This document shows, piece by piece, positions 1-11,519 of a stretch of 64,000 nucleotides of DNA. The stretch is from Ophiodon elongatus (lineage: Eukaryota; Chordata; Actinopteri; Perciformes; Hexagrammidae), in contig JACSYO010001692.1 in NCBI GenBank assembly GCA_016806645.1, positions 312,501-376,500 of the forward strand. Direction: 5' to 3'. Every line of letters starts with the position of its first letter. The stretch's first letter is position 1. Position numbers and translations under genes: made by a program. Below the pieces are notes generated by a model. That model saw only the letters and a list, made by a program, of their open reading frames with translations, was not told the origin of the DNA and ran no database searches.

Positions 1-2160
1 AAGGTGTCTTACACTTGGAGGTACCAAGGTTTTGCACTCTGGGGCTCACGTTACCACAGTTTCACAAGCGTGTCACAAGCGAGAACTACGTTGGCCCTCG
101 GGGATCATAAAAACGCAAAAGACTCACGTAGAGTGTTTGGTTTGTCTGTTCTGGGCACTGTAGAAACATGGCGGTGCAACACTGCGGCCTCCGTGAAGAG
201 GACCCGCCCCCTATGTAGATATGAGAGATTTAGATTTCTTCAGAAAGTTTTTTTTCTTCCTGCATCCATCACCGTCATTTTGACGTTCCTGTGACGAGTT
301 GGATGCGAGGAAGAACCACAGGCTGTTCCAGCTTGTTTTTCTAGTCTCCGCCTCTGGGTAGACTTCGCTTGTGTTGCAAACTAGCTACGTTTAGTGAAAC
401 TGGCATCACAAAATATGAGTGCAGAAGGATGTTATGGACAAGGATACATTTAAATGTGTTTTTGCTACAGCCAAAGAAATGCAGCGGAGAGAAGCAGAAG
501 TTGGCATTGGCTGTGCGAGAGGATATGGCCGGCAGGGACCCTGCGGATGTCGACAACTCGCGTGCAATGCATCCTGGTACATGTAAATACTGTCGGCTTG
601 GCTCCACGAGCAGGAGAACTCCGCTTTCAATCTTTGTCAATATAGTGCGTACTGATGAAATCTGTTGCTTCAAATGATTAAATTTACTCTCAACACAGAT
701 TGGACATCCACATAAAAGGTGATGAATTTCCTTTTAAGATTGAATACGCAACTTTACCGCGACCTGAGATCTACAGTTCATCACAACCAGTGTATCATTT
801 GCCTCCTGAAAGCCCGTCCTCTCACTTTGCGTCGCCTCATCACTGACTGTCCACCGGGAACAAACTTGCGACTGGAGCTATGACTCAATACTTCTTGCAG
901 TTGTGTGACCCTGTCCTCTCCTCTGAGGCAGTGTTGAGGGAAGGAGTCCCCCCCCAACCTCTCAAGACTCAATCGATGCAGATTTTCCTTGAATTACATT
1001 ACATCTCGCTCAATAGGCTGGTTGAGATCCACACGGATAGAACCGATGACGGGGGATATTACGGAAGGCATCCACACTTGCTTGTCATTTAAGTGACCAT
1101 CTGTGAGAAATTAACCACAACTCAATCCTTTATCCAACCCAGGTTTTTATTAATTATTCTATGCAGTCTAGTCAGTTTTCGCAGCACCACGCAGTGGATA
1201 AGGGAAAACAAAAATACTGGCTGGCTGGCTGGCTGTCAAAGATATTTTGACAGCCAGTGTGCACCGGGAAGAACCGTTTTCAAGCATAGCATAGCATAGC
1301 ATAGCATAGCATAGGAAACCCTTTACCTCAAATGGTAACAGATTTTTCTCTACTGTCTTTTCTGTTGGTACAAGCAGAGACACACGGCTCGAAATAGAAA
1401 CCCCATGACAATACGTATACACATGATATGGACAATGAATACCGTACACCATTGTCTGTACTCTGTGTTAAAAAGGGATCGGTTCTGATGTTATTTTAGT
1501 CCGTTTTTGGGCTGGCAGCCAGAAACATGAGCCGCACGATATTCCAGTTACATTGTATTGATTTTGTCACGCTATATAAAGTTTGTCAGGAGACTCGGTT
1601 GCAGTAGTCACTTCAGCACCAATGCAGGCTTTCTTCTCAATAGCTGTACAGCACGCCGCACCGATTCGGATCCTAAGCCCTCCTGACTTGTGCCGCATTC
1701 AAAAGCAATCAATGCTAATCAAGCTGTGGGATGCAGCAGGTTTAATGTGATTATTGAGATTCCAGTCATCTTGCTCCTCTCTCTGGGGAGTCAACCCCCC
1801 TGCTCTTTCTCCTCTTCTGACTCTGCCCACCCCTCCACCGTGATCACCCTTGTATCGACCCATACCGAGTTCGCTTTCCCCGGCTCCTTTACCCGATCAT
1901 ACCAATGCTGAGAAAGTGATCTATGACTCCCAAAGTGTTGCTTGCGTCTTTTTTTTTTTTTTTTTTTATGTCTACAGGGCTTTTCTCTAAAGAAGTAGCT
2001 TTGAACAGAGACGTCAAACGGAAGCTTCATATTTCATTCGTCCAATATTATTTTTAGTACAGTCTCTGCTTCAGGCAACACTGAATACAGCAATGTCGAT
2101 TGCTGTATTTGACTGAAGATATTCTCCTTCTGACGATGAACAATCTGCCGTGTTGTCCTG
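1..2160. other. 5' region with no confident gene
   Basis: I see no intact exon here. It contains a pentanucleotide AGCAT run (1282-1314), a 12-bp-arm hairpin (about 1224-1254, CTGGCTGTCAAA against its complement) and a T-run (1950-1967). Two stretches faintly resemble HYDIN: 960-1050 (residues FLELHYISL, where HYDIN has a CSLNNTSL-type strand) and 1735-1800 (VIIEIPVIL, like the IHIPLVL strand). With no clear splice sites they could be decayed upstream exons of the gene that follows, or chance. Confidence 0.4.
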
Positions 2161-2459
2161 TCGGCATTGAAAGTGCCCGAGCTTTGCTGCGTCTTTAGGA
2201 AGCTCATTCTCAACGTCTCAATTAAAAGTTTATGTTCCAGCCGTTCCTCACCGGAGTTGCTGTATAAAGCCACCCGAGAGCCAGCTTGAGCTGAGAGTAG
2301 TGGCACACCAGAAGGTCACGCTTCACCTCCAGGCCAGGCTGGAAGTGTCCATCCGGGATGGTCAAACGCACACTGTGCTTCTGCTGCCACAGGCACTGGC
2401 ACCACAATTGTCAGTGACAGACCTTTCGCTCCCAACCTTGACCTCGGCATCTACTTAAG
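2161..2459 (+). pseudogene. HYDIN: HYDIN exon remnant, frameshifted
   Basis: Three reading frames must be combined to follow HYDIN: LILNVSIKS (about 2200-2229), then PPESQLELRVVAHQ and VSIRDGQTHTV (about 2271-2380), then GTGTTIVSDRPFAPNLDLG to the donor at 2460 (AAG then GTAGAA). Frame breaks lie near 2230-2234 and 2388-2391 (one base missing in CCA-CA-GGC). About five residues before PPES also seem lost. The 3' end, phase 2, fits the next exon. Confidence 0.65.
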
Positions 2460-2583
2460 GTAGAACGAAAGAGGACACGCTCAAATATTTACTCAATAAC
2501 AAATTATATGGTGATTTACAACTGAAAATGTAGCACTGACAGGATGCCTCACCTCCTTTGCTGTCTTCTGTGTGTCCCATAAG

Positions 2584-2881
2584 CCATGCGTCATGCCAGT
2601 ACCACTTCAAGCTGACCAACCAGGGTCAGCGAACGCTCCGGTTGTACTGGCGGACCGACGGCTTCCTGCCCTCAGCAAAAACCCGAAAAGGAAGCAGCTT
2701 AAACTCTCGAACTGTCCTGCCCCCCATCTCTGCTTCCAGAAAGAAGGGTATATCGAGCCATGGGGCTTTGCTCCCCTCCAGCGGGGAGAAGCCGGTGTTC
2801 AACCTCAGGCCTAGTCGTACAGAGCTCGCCCCAGGCGGCTCCGTTGACATGGTGCTGACGGGAACTTCAGACTCCCCCATG
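2584..2881 (+). pseudogene. HYDIN: HYDIN exon (ASH-type domain), donor site lost
   Basis: Acceptor CCCATAAG then 99 open codons reading SHASCQYHFKLTNQGQ through FNLRPSRTELAPGGSVDM, matching the human DTHYYHFKLINKGRR segment. Coding similarity stops exactly at CCC ATG (2879-2881), where GTGAGA would be expected. The sequence is CTGAGA, so the GT donor has become CT. Phase 0 here agrees with the following exon. Confidence 0.8.
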
Positions 2882-2979
2882 CTGAGACAGTTTGCAGGCC
2901 CAAAAGGGAATAAACCCAAGCTATACATTTCACAAGCACACTGTACATGTACTGTTCATGTGTTCTTTTCTTCACCAAG

Positions 2980-3123
2980 GTTGTACAGGAGCGCCTGGTG
3001 TGCCATGGCATTGTGGGTGGCCAGGGCTGTAACGAGCTCATCATGACTGTCGATGTTACCTGTCGCTTTACGGCTCCCATGCTCAGCTTTTCCTCCAGAC
3101 AGCTGAAATTCTACCTGGAGAAG
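2980..3123 (+). CDS. HYDIN: HYDIN exon
   Basis: 48 intact codons starting VVQERLVCHGIVGG and ending FYLEK, matching human IVKEKLVCHAIIGA to YRLEK. Acceptor TTCACCAAG, donor AAG then GTTGGT, phase 0 on both sides. Confidence 0.85.
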
Positions 3124-3191
3124 GTTGGTCAAAGGGTAATCTTTCCGGGATACCTTTATTCAAAACTATATTATTATATTAGTAATTAGTT

Positions 3192-3443
3192 CTGTAATGT
3201 ATCTATATGTCGATGGCCGAAGAGCAAAACCTCCTATCTGAAAAATTGGTTGTTTTCTTGCAGAATGCTATTTGTTATGGATACCCAATACATGATCAAA
3301 ATAAAAAATAAAAATATATATATATATATATATATATATACCAAGTGCAGATAGGAGGTTATTCCCACTTTTCCTGGATCATTTTGCAGATAGGAGGTTT
3401 TGCACTTTGGCCATCGATATATTCCTGTAATGTATCTATATGT
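3192..3443. mobile_element. MITE-like element with long inverted repeats and flanking direct repeats
   Basis: Arms of about 35 bp are inverted copies: GATGGCCGAAGAGCAAAACC.. at 3212-3240 and the complementary CAGATAGGAGGTTTTGC.. at 3388-3418. An (AT)n tract (3311-3340) lies between them. A 19-bp direct repeat (CTGTAATGTATCTATATGT) flanks the unit at 3192-3210 and 3425-3443. It lies in a HYDIN intron, 14 bp before the exon that carries a TGA stop. Family not recognised. Confidence 0.6.
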
Positions 3444-3456
3444 ATATGTCTTACAG

Positions 3457-3600
3457 GTCCCAGGAAAGAGTCTAATGCCCTGATATGAGAAGGTCATCTT
3501 GGAGAATGTGTCGTCTCTCTCTCTGTCCGTGGAGCATTCTCTTGTAGAGCCGTTCTCCCTGTGTGAGGTCTCGGGAGCCCATAGCCCAGCTACCACTAAG
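3457..3600 (+). pseudogene. HYDIN: HYDIN exon with in-frame TGA
   Basis: Acceptor GTCTTACAG and donor AAG then GTACAC frame 48 codons, phase 0 at both ends. It reads VPGKSLMP, stop, YEKVILENVSSLSLSVEHS..PFSLCE, matching human KPNSILKPDYQPLAIKNIS..PFFICE without gaps except the TGA at 3481-3483. A CGA to TGA transition would explain it. An alternative acceptor after GATATGAG (3489) would avoid the stop but has no pyrimidine tract. Confidence 0.8.
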
Positions 3601-4488
3601 GTACACATCTCTTCAAGAACTGACTTTAAATTATCAAATGAAAAGTACAATTCAGCAAAAGAAAGACATTTTGGTGCCAAGGGAAGAACATCAGACTGGT
3701 GGCCAGTGCCTTACTCAAAGGCAGGCACAATGAGAACATACAGACCTTTGAGAAAGGTCCCCGTTGGCCCGAGCTTTGCTCAGACCAGACAATTTTGAGG
3801 CATCATCGAGATGCTAATTTGGTATTTCAGCTCCTGATTCATATTTTACAATGGCTGTTGTTTATTGCGTAGCTATAATTTGATTTGCATTGAGTGACTA
3901 TCACTGCAATCCAGGACTGACCTGGAACCTGTGGTGAGTGAGTAGTGTGAGAAGTGCGAATGTGTGTGTTCATGGATATCGTTTTGAGCATCAACAGCCG
4001 ACATAAATGGTAATGACTGATTGATATGTTTGTGTTTGAAAGCATCAGAACCGTGATAGAAGTTCCGTGATCATACATTCCTAGAATACCCACGTTTTCA
4101 TTTTATCACAGCTCTAACTTCCTTTCTGAGAGTTGATTTAAATATGGGATTTGGAATCCATATTAAAATGTTTTTCAAGCCCGTGGAAGGTTCCTGAATG
4201 AAGCTAAAGAGTAGCAGGATGTTATTATAAGCCCAGGTCCCATGGCAGAATAACAATAAATGTTCCATTAAGCTGTGTTGAAGTGTCTTAAAAGGGTTGT
4301 GAACTTATGCTTTGGGAGTGATCCAATAGAAAAAAGTTAAATGTAATGAATTTCCATCAAGCATGGAAGACCAGGTTCTCAAAAAATGAAAAAAGTTGAA
4401 CTCTGTGATCCTAACTATTGCAAAGTCAACGTATTTCCTTCAATACCCTTTATGTTTTATACTTTAACTACCGTATGTCTTTTCCCAG
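3601..4488. other. HYDIN intron, nothing recognised
   Basis: AT-rich intronic sequence. I see no exon, RNA gene or clear repeat. Confidence 0.5.
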
Positions 4489-4581
4489 TCCATGGTTTTA
4501 GGTGACGGGAGGCAGCCTGAGTTGTGGGTGTGCTTCAATCCAACTTACTGTCAGGATCGGGTTTCAAAAGTCGTGGAGGAG
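4489..4581 (+). CDS. HYDIN: HYDIN exon
   Basis: 31 intact codons, SMVLGDGRQPELWVCFNPTY to VVEE, matching human LEIDEEKNLLIKFDPSY..WVAEE. Acceptor TTTCCCAG, donor GAG then GTAACA, phase 0. Confidence 0.8.
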
Positions 4582-4878
4582 GTAACATTCTTGTAAAATT
4601 ACTTACGTAATGCTTTGCTTTTTCATCTGGATCATATTGGGACCTTCATAGCACAGCATATTTTAGCGCAGATGGCAGTGGTTTCCAACATGAGTTTTAG
4701 GACCCCCATTGGGTTCTCAAGAGCATCTAAGGAATAATATACACAACATTAAGATCATTTCTCTAAATGTAGCTTTTCTCTATCAAAAACTGGATATTTT
4801 CATCCCGAAATGAAATAATTGGAGGCCAATTGATTCGGGGTCATGAGTAGTACTGCTTCATTAAAGAGGTCACAAGCC

Positions 4879-5021
4879 CAGTGGTGCAACGCAACTATGT
4901 TTACTTGTTCTTTACTTGAGTATTTCCTCTTTATGCCGTTTTATACTTCTGCTCCACGACCTCAAGTATTGTACTGTATTGTATTGTTTCCACGAGGCTC
5001 TGAATACTTCTTCCACCACTG
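4879..5021. mobile_element. hAT-type MITE with 8-bp target duplication
   Basis: A 143-bp unit beginning CAGTGGTG and ending CACCACTG. It is flanked by the perfect 8-bp duplication CACAAGCC (4871-4878 and 5022-5029), the hAT hallmark. The internal text (TTTACTTGAGTATTTCC, CTTCTTCCACCACTG) is a very common teleost non-autonomous repeat. It lies in a HYDIN intron. Confidence 0.8.
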
Positions 5022-5157
5022 CACAAGCCCAAAAAATATTGGGAACCACTTGCATCGAGACAACCCGTTTGTTTACTTCCACCTTTTGATATATTTACCT
5101 GAACTAACAAATCTTTTTGACAAATAAATTTCCTTCCTTGACATATTATTTTCCCAG

Positions 5158-5378
5158 GTCCTTGAGATCCACTAACAGGGACACCCACAGCGAGACACGG
5201 TGGAGCTGCACGCTGAGGTCCACTTCCCCAACCTCCACTTCTCCACCACCACGGTGGACTTTGGCTGCATGCTCAACTGCACGGGGACTCGGAGAGAAAT
5301 CTCGATCACCAACTGTTCCACGCTGCCGGTGTCCTACCACTGGGTCTTCCTGGGCGACCAGGAACACGGTGCCATCAG
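5158..5378 (+). pseudogene. HYDIN: HYDIN exon with in-frame TAA
   Basis: Reads VLEIH, stop, QGHPQRDTVELHAEVHFPNL, then VDFGCMLNC and ITNCSTLPVSYHWVFLGDQE, matching human ILAIKYVEHPQIDSLDLRGEVHYPNLS..LDFGC. The TAA at 5173-5175 stands where human has Tyr. Acceptor TTTCCCAG, donor ATCAG then GTATGT, exit phase 2. The DFG motif is typical of ASH domains. Confidence 0.85.
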
Positions 5379-6825
5379 GTATGTTTAACACTGAGAAGGT
5401 ACACACACTCTTGTATCAGTTAACATTCATGTCATGTGTCTACGGAACATGCAGCCTTTTTAATGTTACTTTGATTGAACTAAAGGAAGCACCCTGAGAC
5501 CTTTTCTTTGTTTAGAACAAAGCAGTGTTTAGAACTGTAGTATCCTGAATGGACGAGATTTCAGGGACAAGAGCAGACTCCATCCACATATTGAAACTGT
5601 CCATTGGGATGAGTTAGTACAGTAGCTATACATTTAACCCTCTGAATGAAAGCCAAAATCCATTATAAATTCTCTGGGGAAGACAAATCTACTGATTGTG
5701 TACTTAACGTTACATTGTGCCTCTCTCAAGCCTTTGCTCCGGCTCCCCTCCCTTGAAATGCACTGTGAATACTATAGCAGTCTGTCTGTCCATGGCTTTG
5801 AACCAACTAACTACTAGAGCGCTACGAGATTTATCACCCTTCAACATCTTTTTTCCCCCCTCCCCCTCTTTCATCTATTGCTACTCCTCCTTTTTGCTCC
5901 CCTCATCTCAGGCTTTTACATTACCTATTTATCGTTCCTTTTTTTATTTTCTTTCCCCTGTCTTTGCTGCCTGTGCTTCTGCTCGCTACCAAATCCTTAT
6001 CATTCTTCTCTTCTCTTTCCTCACCCTCTCCGTCTTGGATTGTGACCTCTCCTAACAATCTGTCTCATAGGCCGGCCTGCTAATTAAATGGAGACCTCAC
6101 TCTGCATGCACACACTCGCTCTCCAAAGTCTCTCTTTCTCCCTCACAAAACCTGCGCTATCTAGCCATGTTCAGCTAATTACATCCCTATCAGTAATTAC
6201 TGTCCCCTTTGGAGAGGGGAATTTCAATAGAGCAAACTCTTTTCTATCCACCTATCCCACTGATAGATGGAGGCAATACAATACATTTAAATACTGTAAC
6301 TTCTCATTCTTTAGGACTCTATATTTGCACTGTAGCTACTTGTAGACATGATGGATTTGATCACTGGACATCAGAGTGACGAAGTCATCACTCACAGGTG
6401 GAGTTTAAGCCTAGGTGGACGAATGCAATGGCGAGATAAAGAATCTTGAGAGACTTTCCATGGTCAGTCTTTTGAAACCTGGAATGGAATGTTATTTAAA
6501 ACAGTACGACAGACAGAAACAGCCTTGGGTTTCCTAATCTTGCATTGTAATGTAAGCATCATGGTACAAGAATGGAGACATTAATGAATTATTTCTGCTC
6601 AGTAATTCTGAAAAATCCGAGGTTACTAAAGCACATTTAATGTAGTTATAATGGTGAAACATTTGTTTGTTTTTAAGGTCACAGAGGCTAACCAGATTAG
6701 ATTAGATGAAGTTCAACTTTGCTGTCATTGCACACAGGAAGTCTGAGGACAACAAAACGCAGTGTCGCATCTAACAAGATTAGACTGCAACCAATAGTGA
6801 AAAATGAATAATAAACCAGAGAATT

Positions 6826-7125
6826 CAATTTATTTATTTCAATTTATTTTTGTGTAGCCCAAAATCACAAATTACAAATTTGCCTCAGAGAGCTTTACAA
6901 TCGGTACACAACGACATCCTCTGTCCCAGGACCTCTCATCGGATCAGGACAAACTCCCCCCAAAAAAAACCTTTCAACAGGGAGAAAAATGGAAGAAACC
7001 TTCAAGAGAGCAACAGAGGAGGATCCCTCTCTCAGGATGGACAGAGTACAAAAATAGATGTCATGTGTACAGAATGAACAGCAGAAGACTGGAACTGAAA
7101 TACACAAAGAAATGGATAAAACACT
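6826..7125 (-). mobile_element. Truncated L2-like LINE 3' end
   Basis: Starts with TTCAATTTATTTTTGTGTAG and continues CCCAAAATCACAAATTACAA..GAGCTTTACAATCGGTACAC. This is the 3' tail shared with the copies at 15391-15965 and 50983-51580. Only the tail is present, so it is a 5'-truncated insertion, antisense to HYDIN. Confidence 0.7.
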
Positions 7126-7570
7126 GAAGGTGAATAGATACTCAAACAAAATGTAGAGAGACACGGAGCCTCGTGGTGTAAACACAGCGCCACCTCTGAC
7201 CGTGACATAAGTGGAAACACGCAACCGTCTGATCTGGAGAGTAAATGTACTCAGTTACTCTCCACCACTGGGAATAAGGCAGGTAACTCCTCTTGCATGA
7301 ACTTACTAAATGACACGTCTTGGAAAAAAAGCTAATTGGCATGGGAGACGAGTGAAACTGGCCATCCTTGCGGTTGCGTTTGTAGTTGTTAACGGGAAAC
7401 CGTAAAAGTGATGAAACCAAAAATATCTCTGCCGTCAGCTGTTTGATAAAAATACATAAACATTTACAGTTTATTCGAAATAATGTATATCAGCGTTGAA
7501 TCAGCGAGAGCCCCTCTCTCCCCCTCTCTGACGCTTTCTCGCTCTCTGGCTCTCTATCTCTGTATCTCTG

Positions 7571-7578
<8 letters not shown>

Positions 7579-7626
<48 letters not shown>
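7579..7626. repeat. (AC)n microsatellite
   Basis: 24 AC units in an intron, after a CT-rich stretch. Confidence 0.95.
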
Positions 7627-7628
<2 letters not shown>

Positions 7629-9004
7629 ACTGTAATCCCAGTAGCCATTTGTCTGTGCCAATAGAATGTTCTCGGCATCAAGATTCTTTCCCCATCACTC
7701 CTTTTTATCCCAGCAGTCTGCAGGAAGTGAAATGTTTGTGGTTCAGTAGTCTTTGCTGTGTAGATTATTAGTGAGACTGAACACGGGGAAACGGTCAAAC
7801 ACAGTCACACCCACCCATGAAGTAAAGAATGGATGGAGGAGAGAGAGACAGATACGAGAATGTCAGAGTAGGCTATTTCTGTCTTGAGCTGCGCTCTTGC
7901 AGAGTCATCATCTGCTGTCTCACCATCTGCTCCTCTGTCCGCACCAGTGGGTTTTAAACTCTTTCCCAAAAAAAAATATTTTTTTCCATGAGGGGGAGGA
8001 AATGTTTTTTCGTGGGCTTTTACAAACACTTATCCACCCAAATTGCACCCTATTTTTCAAGACATTGACCTACAGTGGTCTTTCGCTCCAACATTTTACA
8101 CCGCTGGACGTACTAATTTGTGATGTCCCCCAAGGCCAGACATCAGGCCAGCCTGTCACAGCATTCATCACAGACTGACCATACAACAGTGCCCCCTGCT
8201 GCCTGCTGTACGAGCCTCTTCTTATTAAAAGCTGACACACCAGGGCTATAGCATTTTTGGGAACTAACTAACAAATGTGTGTGCACACTTGAATGCTGCC
8301 TTACATGTATGCACGCTCTGAAGCTCACACACAGACACACATATACACACACACAAACACAAATACAAATACACAAACATACACACACACTATGGCAATG
8401 ACGTGGTCGGTGTTTGGTGATTTAATATAAAACTTGTGCAGTCCAGCTTTGAGATGGCTTCACTCACTAAATCTCTTTCATTCACTTCCATGTTTATTCA
8501 GCACTTCACTGCAATCTATCCTGACCTGTTTCCTGCTGCTTGCCTATTAAAATTCCTCTTAATTATAGAACACTCTGTTTAATTAACTTGATGGATGCAC
8601 CCAGTCTGATCCCACAGGGAAGGGGAGAGTAGAACAGAGAGAGAAAATGAGAGTCGGAGTTCTTTGGGGTGTGAGTGCTAAAGATTGTTCTTCTCCACTT
8701 GGGCATCACAATATATGTTAATGATATATTGGATATACAATGGATGCTTATATAACTTGCTGTTGTTCTAGTACATGTGTTACCCTGCGACCTCATGGAC
8801 ATCTTGGGGTTTTCACCTCCACATATTTTTCTTGCCTCTTCTCACGTCTCTTCTCATTATTGCCTCTTGCCATTGATTTCCCCAATGTTTCATTTATCGC
8901 AACGTGGGGGAAAATAAATACCCACTTCAGGGATGTTTTATTATCCTCTCAACCTCGTAGAGAGACAGAGAAGCTGGAGGCATAGAGGGAGCCGACAAAT
9001 CCAG

Positions 9005-9112
9005 AAAATGAGGCCATCTAGAAGGCCTTCTCCAGTCTTTTCAGCTCCTTTCAGCCCCGTGCTTGGTGGAGATGAACCGAGCAGCGCACAGGGCTCTGTG
9101 GGTGTGGAAGAG
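9005..9112 (+). CDS. HYDIN: Probable HYDIN exon (linker)
   Basis: Open for 36 codons, KMRPSRRPSPVFSAPFSPV to GSVGVEE, with donor GAAGAG then GTATGC. Joined to the next exon it gives GVEE-VFDILPIHG, just as human has STEEVFDVLPIYG, which supports the 3' border. The acceptor (AATCCAG at 9004) is a guess; its phase does not fit the preceding recognised exon, so an exon may be missing between them. Confidence 0.55.
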
Positions 9113-9159
9113 GTATGCAAATGCTCGTATGTAAACAAAAGATTTCAAGTTTGTCAGGG

Positions 9160-9204
9160 GATGACTTGCCCACTAGCCTGCAGCTGGTGGGCAAGTCATT
9201 CTGT
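9160..9204. repeat. Short hairpin
   Basis: Inverted repeat with 13-bp arms (ATGACTTGCCCAC and GTGGGCAAGTCAT) around a loop of about 13 nt, in an intron just after the 9112 donor. Function unknown. Confidence 0.6.
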
Positions 9205-10193
9205 CTGTTTGCTGCAATGCTGTGGAGGAAGAAAATATGCACACATACACACACACATGTTTGAATTATAAACCTCATTGTGGAGATCCCATAGACCATT
9301 CCACAGTTGTAAACTTAAACATCCCAAATGTGGCCCAGTTTATTTCCTGTTGCAGCGTATGTGGATGACATTAGCTGGCAGGAAGTAAACATGGAGCCAC
9401 GCTGCTGCCTGGCAATGCAATTACGTTGAAATAGTCTATAGATTGTAAAAAATAACATTATTGTCGTACCAACAACGGATAAACAAAGTCATTTAGTATG
9501 TATCGATTAAGTCATTGCTAAATCGACTAATTGTGTTTGCACTCAACTCAATAGCACACACCACTAGTGCAAACTCTAAATGAGAAATGTTCTGAAATAC
9601 CAGAGCCTAAAGGAATAATTCAACATATATTTTCTCGAGTGGGACCCAAACGCAGGACACGCACCAAAGTAGTGTTGGTAAGAAGGAGTTTGTATTGCAA
9701 AGGGGATGAGGATGAGGATGCTAATGGCAGGGATTCAGCAGCAGGGGTAATGGTGCTGGTGCTGGAGTATGGCTGGGGCTGAGGCAGACATATACGAGCA
9801 GGAAGACTGGCAGGCGGGTGGACATCCAGGAGCTCAAAGAGAATAACGTCGAAAACACGAGGAAGCAAAATCACTGGAGTGAGTTTCTTTCAGTCAGGCG
9901 TGCAGCGTGAATAACGCGGTGGGGAACAACAATCTGGCGAGTAGTGAATGAAGAGGTGGAGAGGATGTACTGCAGGTCGATGATTTGATGGGAGGTGGGT
10001 GTGTGTGTGTGTGTGTGGATGGAACAGGGGACAGGGCAGGGGGAGTTAGGGGGAGTACTAACAAGAGCAGGGAAGAGAAAACGCATGTCTCAAAATGCCC
10101 AACTATCCCTTTAATATGAGCATACAATAACAGCAGAATCAATAAATAATAGGGAGAATTCACCTCGTAAGTTCCACCTGTTTGTGCCTCTAG

Positions 10194-10403
10194 GTGTTTG
10201 ATATCCTGCCGATACACGGTCATCTGCAACCCGGGAAGCGGCAGCAGGTAATTTTCTCTTTCTACGGCCACGAAAATGTCAGCAGAGAGGTGGTCGCACA
10301 GTGCCGCGTAGAGGGGGGGCCGACGTACGAGATGCAACCCCGAGGAGAAGCATCGGTAGTCAGCTTCAGCCTTGACTCGACGCGTATTGACTTTGGTCTG
10401 CAG
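10194..10403 (+). CDS. HYDIN: HYDIN exon
   Basis: 70 intact codons: VFDILPIHGHLQPGKRQQV, FYGHENV, CRVEGGPTYEM, RIDFGLQ. They match human VFDVLPIYGVLQPGSSQQI to IHYGLQ. Acceptor GCCTCTAG, donor CAG then GTATGT, phase 0. Confidence 0.9.
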
Positions 10404-10823
10404 GTATGTAAACACAGCTCCTTTACCCAGACTTAATCTTCTCAGATCTTTAACCAAACAAGCTCTGCCAATCAAAAAGTTATGTTTCAGTAGATGTCAT
10501 TAGGATACACATTATATAAAGACATAATATATACTGTTGAGGGTGGAATCAAAGGTTGTTGTTTTATTATTTTTTGTCCACTACAAAAACTGGTGAGAGG
10601 GAATCAAATTAACTTTGAATGTCACTGCATAGTTTTTCACACTTTGGTCTTTTGCACCTCCACTCCCTCTTTAAGTATGCAAGCCATCCGGACCAGTTAT
10701 CATTGATATTCAAAACAAGGGCGTATTGATTTCTGATTTAGTTGAAATGAGCAATTCAGCAGAACATTTCTCTGACCTACCTGTCTGTTCAGCACTATTC
10801 TTTCTCTTTTCTTTTCTCTCTTG

Positions 10824-10827
<4 letters not shown>

Positions 10828-10880
<53 letters not shown>
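10828..10880. repeat. (TC)n microsatellite
   Basis: About 26 TC units within an intron; a pyrimidine-rich zone, not an exon. Confidence 0.9.
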
Positions 10881-10885
<5 letters not shown>

Positions 10886-11226
10886 TACCCGGTGTTGCTT
10901 TCCTGGCTCAATTAGATTTATCCATATTAGTTAGGAAGTCCTGAAACAACCCCCTGTGTGCATGCACAAGTTACCAACTTTGAACAGTTCGTTTTTGTCA
11001 CACTTTTCTTGTTTGTCTCTATCTCTCTCCGTCCCTTCCTTACTCTCACTTTTAACATCCAAACAGAAGTTCCATTCTGCTCATATCACAGTAACAACTA
11101 ATACAGTAATGCCGTATCTTCTTTATTATTACTATATTTGAATGACAGTTATTACCATAAACCAAGAGGTTTAAACGGAGGCCAACATCATCACATTTTC
11201 TAGATACCATTACTGTACTGTATCAG

Positions 11227-11400
11227 GTGACCCTGATGAATACTGGCAAGATGGGCTTCAAATTTAGCATCCTACACCCTCAAAAGGAGGATGAAGAGGC
11301 AGGTGAGGAGGCAGGGGGAGAGAGGAAGGTCCTGGATGAGGAGCAAAATGAGAAAGGACAGGATGTCGTCCCAGGCCAGCCCACGGCCATCCCTTCTATG
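11227..11400 (+). CDS. HYDIN: HYDIN exon
   Basis: 58 open codons beginning VTLMNTGKMGFKFSILHPQ (human ITLTNTGKVGFEFKVLTDPQ), followed by an acidic insert (EDEEAGEEAGGERK) absent from human. Donor ATG then GTGAGG, phase 0. About ten residues between this and the previous exon (human LFDHVTEREI) are not found; a very small exon may lie in the intron or be lost. Confidence 0.85.
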
Positions 11401-11519
11401 GTGAGGTAATCTTGGGACTCTTTCAGATGTGGGAGGGACATTTATTATGCATAGGGTTTAGTTTTTTTTAATCATATTTTCTGTGTATGTTTTTTTTCTT
11501 TTTTGTGTGTGTGTGTCAG

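Larger units (their letters stand above)
5379..9004. other. Long HYDIN intron with repeats
   Basis: Holds an L2-type LINE tail (6826-7125), an (AC)n microsatellite (7579-7626) and a CA-rich tract (8328-8392). In human HYDIN this interval encodes a long acidic linker. I could not find equivalent exons apart from the short one ending at 9112. Confidence 0.45.

Noticed and set aside
4..294. 96-residue + strand ORF
   Set aside because: No recognisable family, no splice or promoter context, and composition like the surrounding non-coding DNA.
3481..3483. TGA as a selenocysteine or read-through codon in HYDIN
   Set aside because: Stops of all three kinds occur in other exons, and HYDIN is not a selenoprotein.
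9620..10086. Gypsy LTR fragment in the intron before the exon at 10194
   Set aside because: GGGACCCAAACGCAGGACAC resembles a fish LTR end, but no second end or target duplication could be found.
10726..10944. Small protein with a Ser/Leu repeat
   Set aside because: The repeat is the translation of the (TC)n microsatellite.
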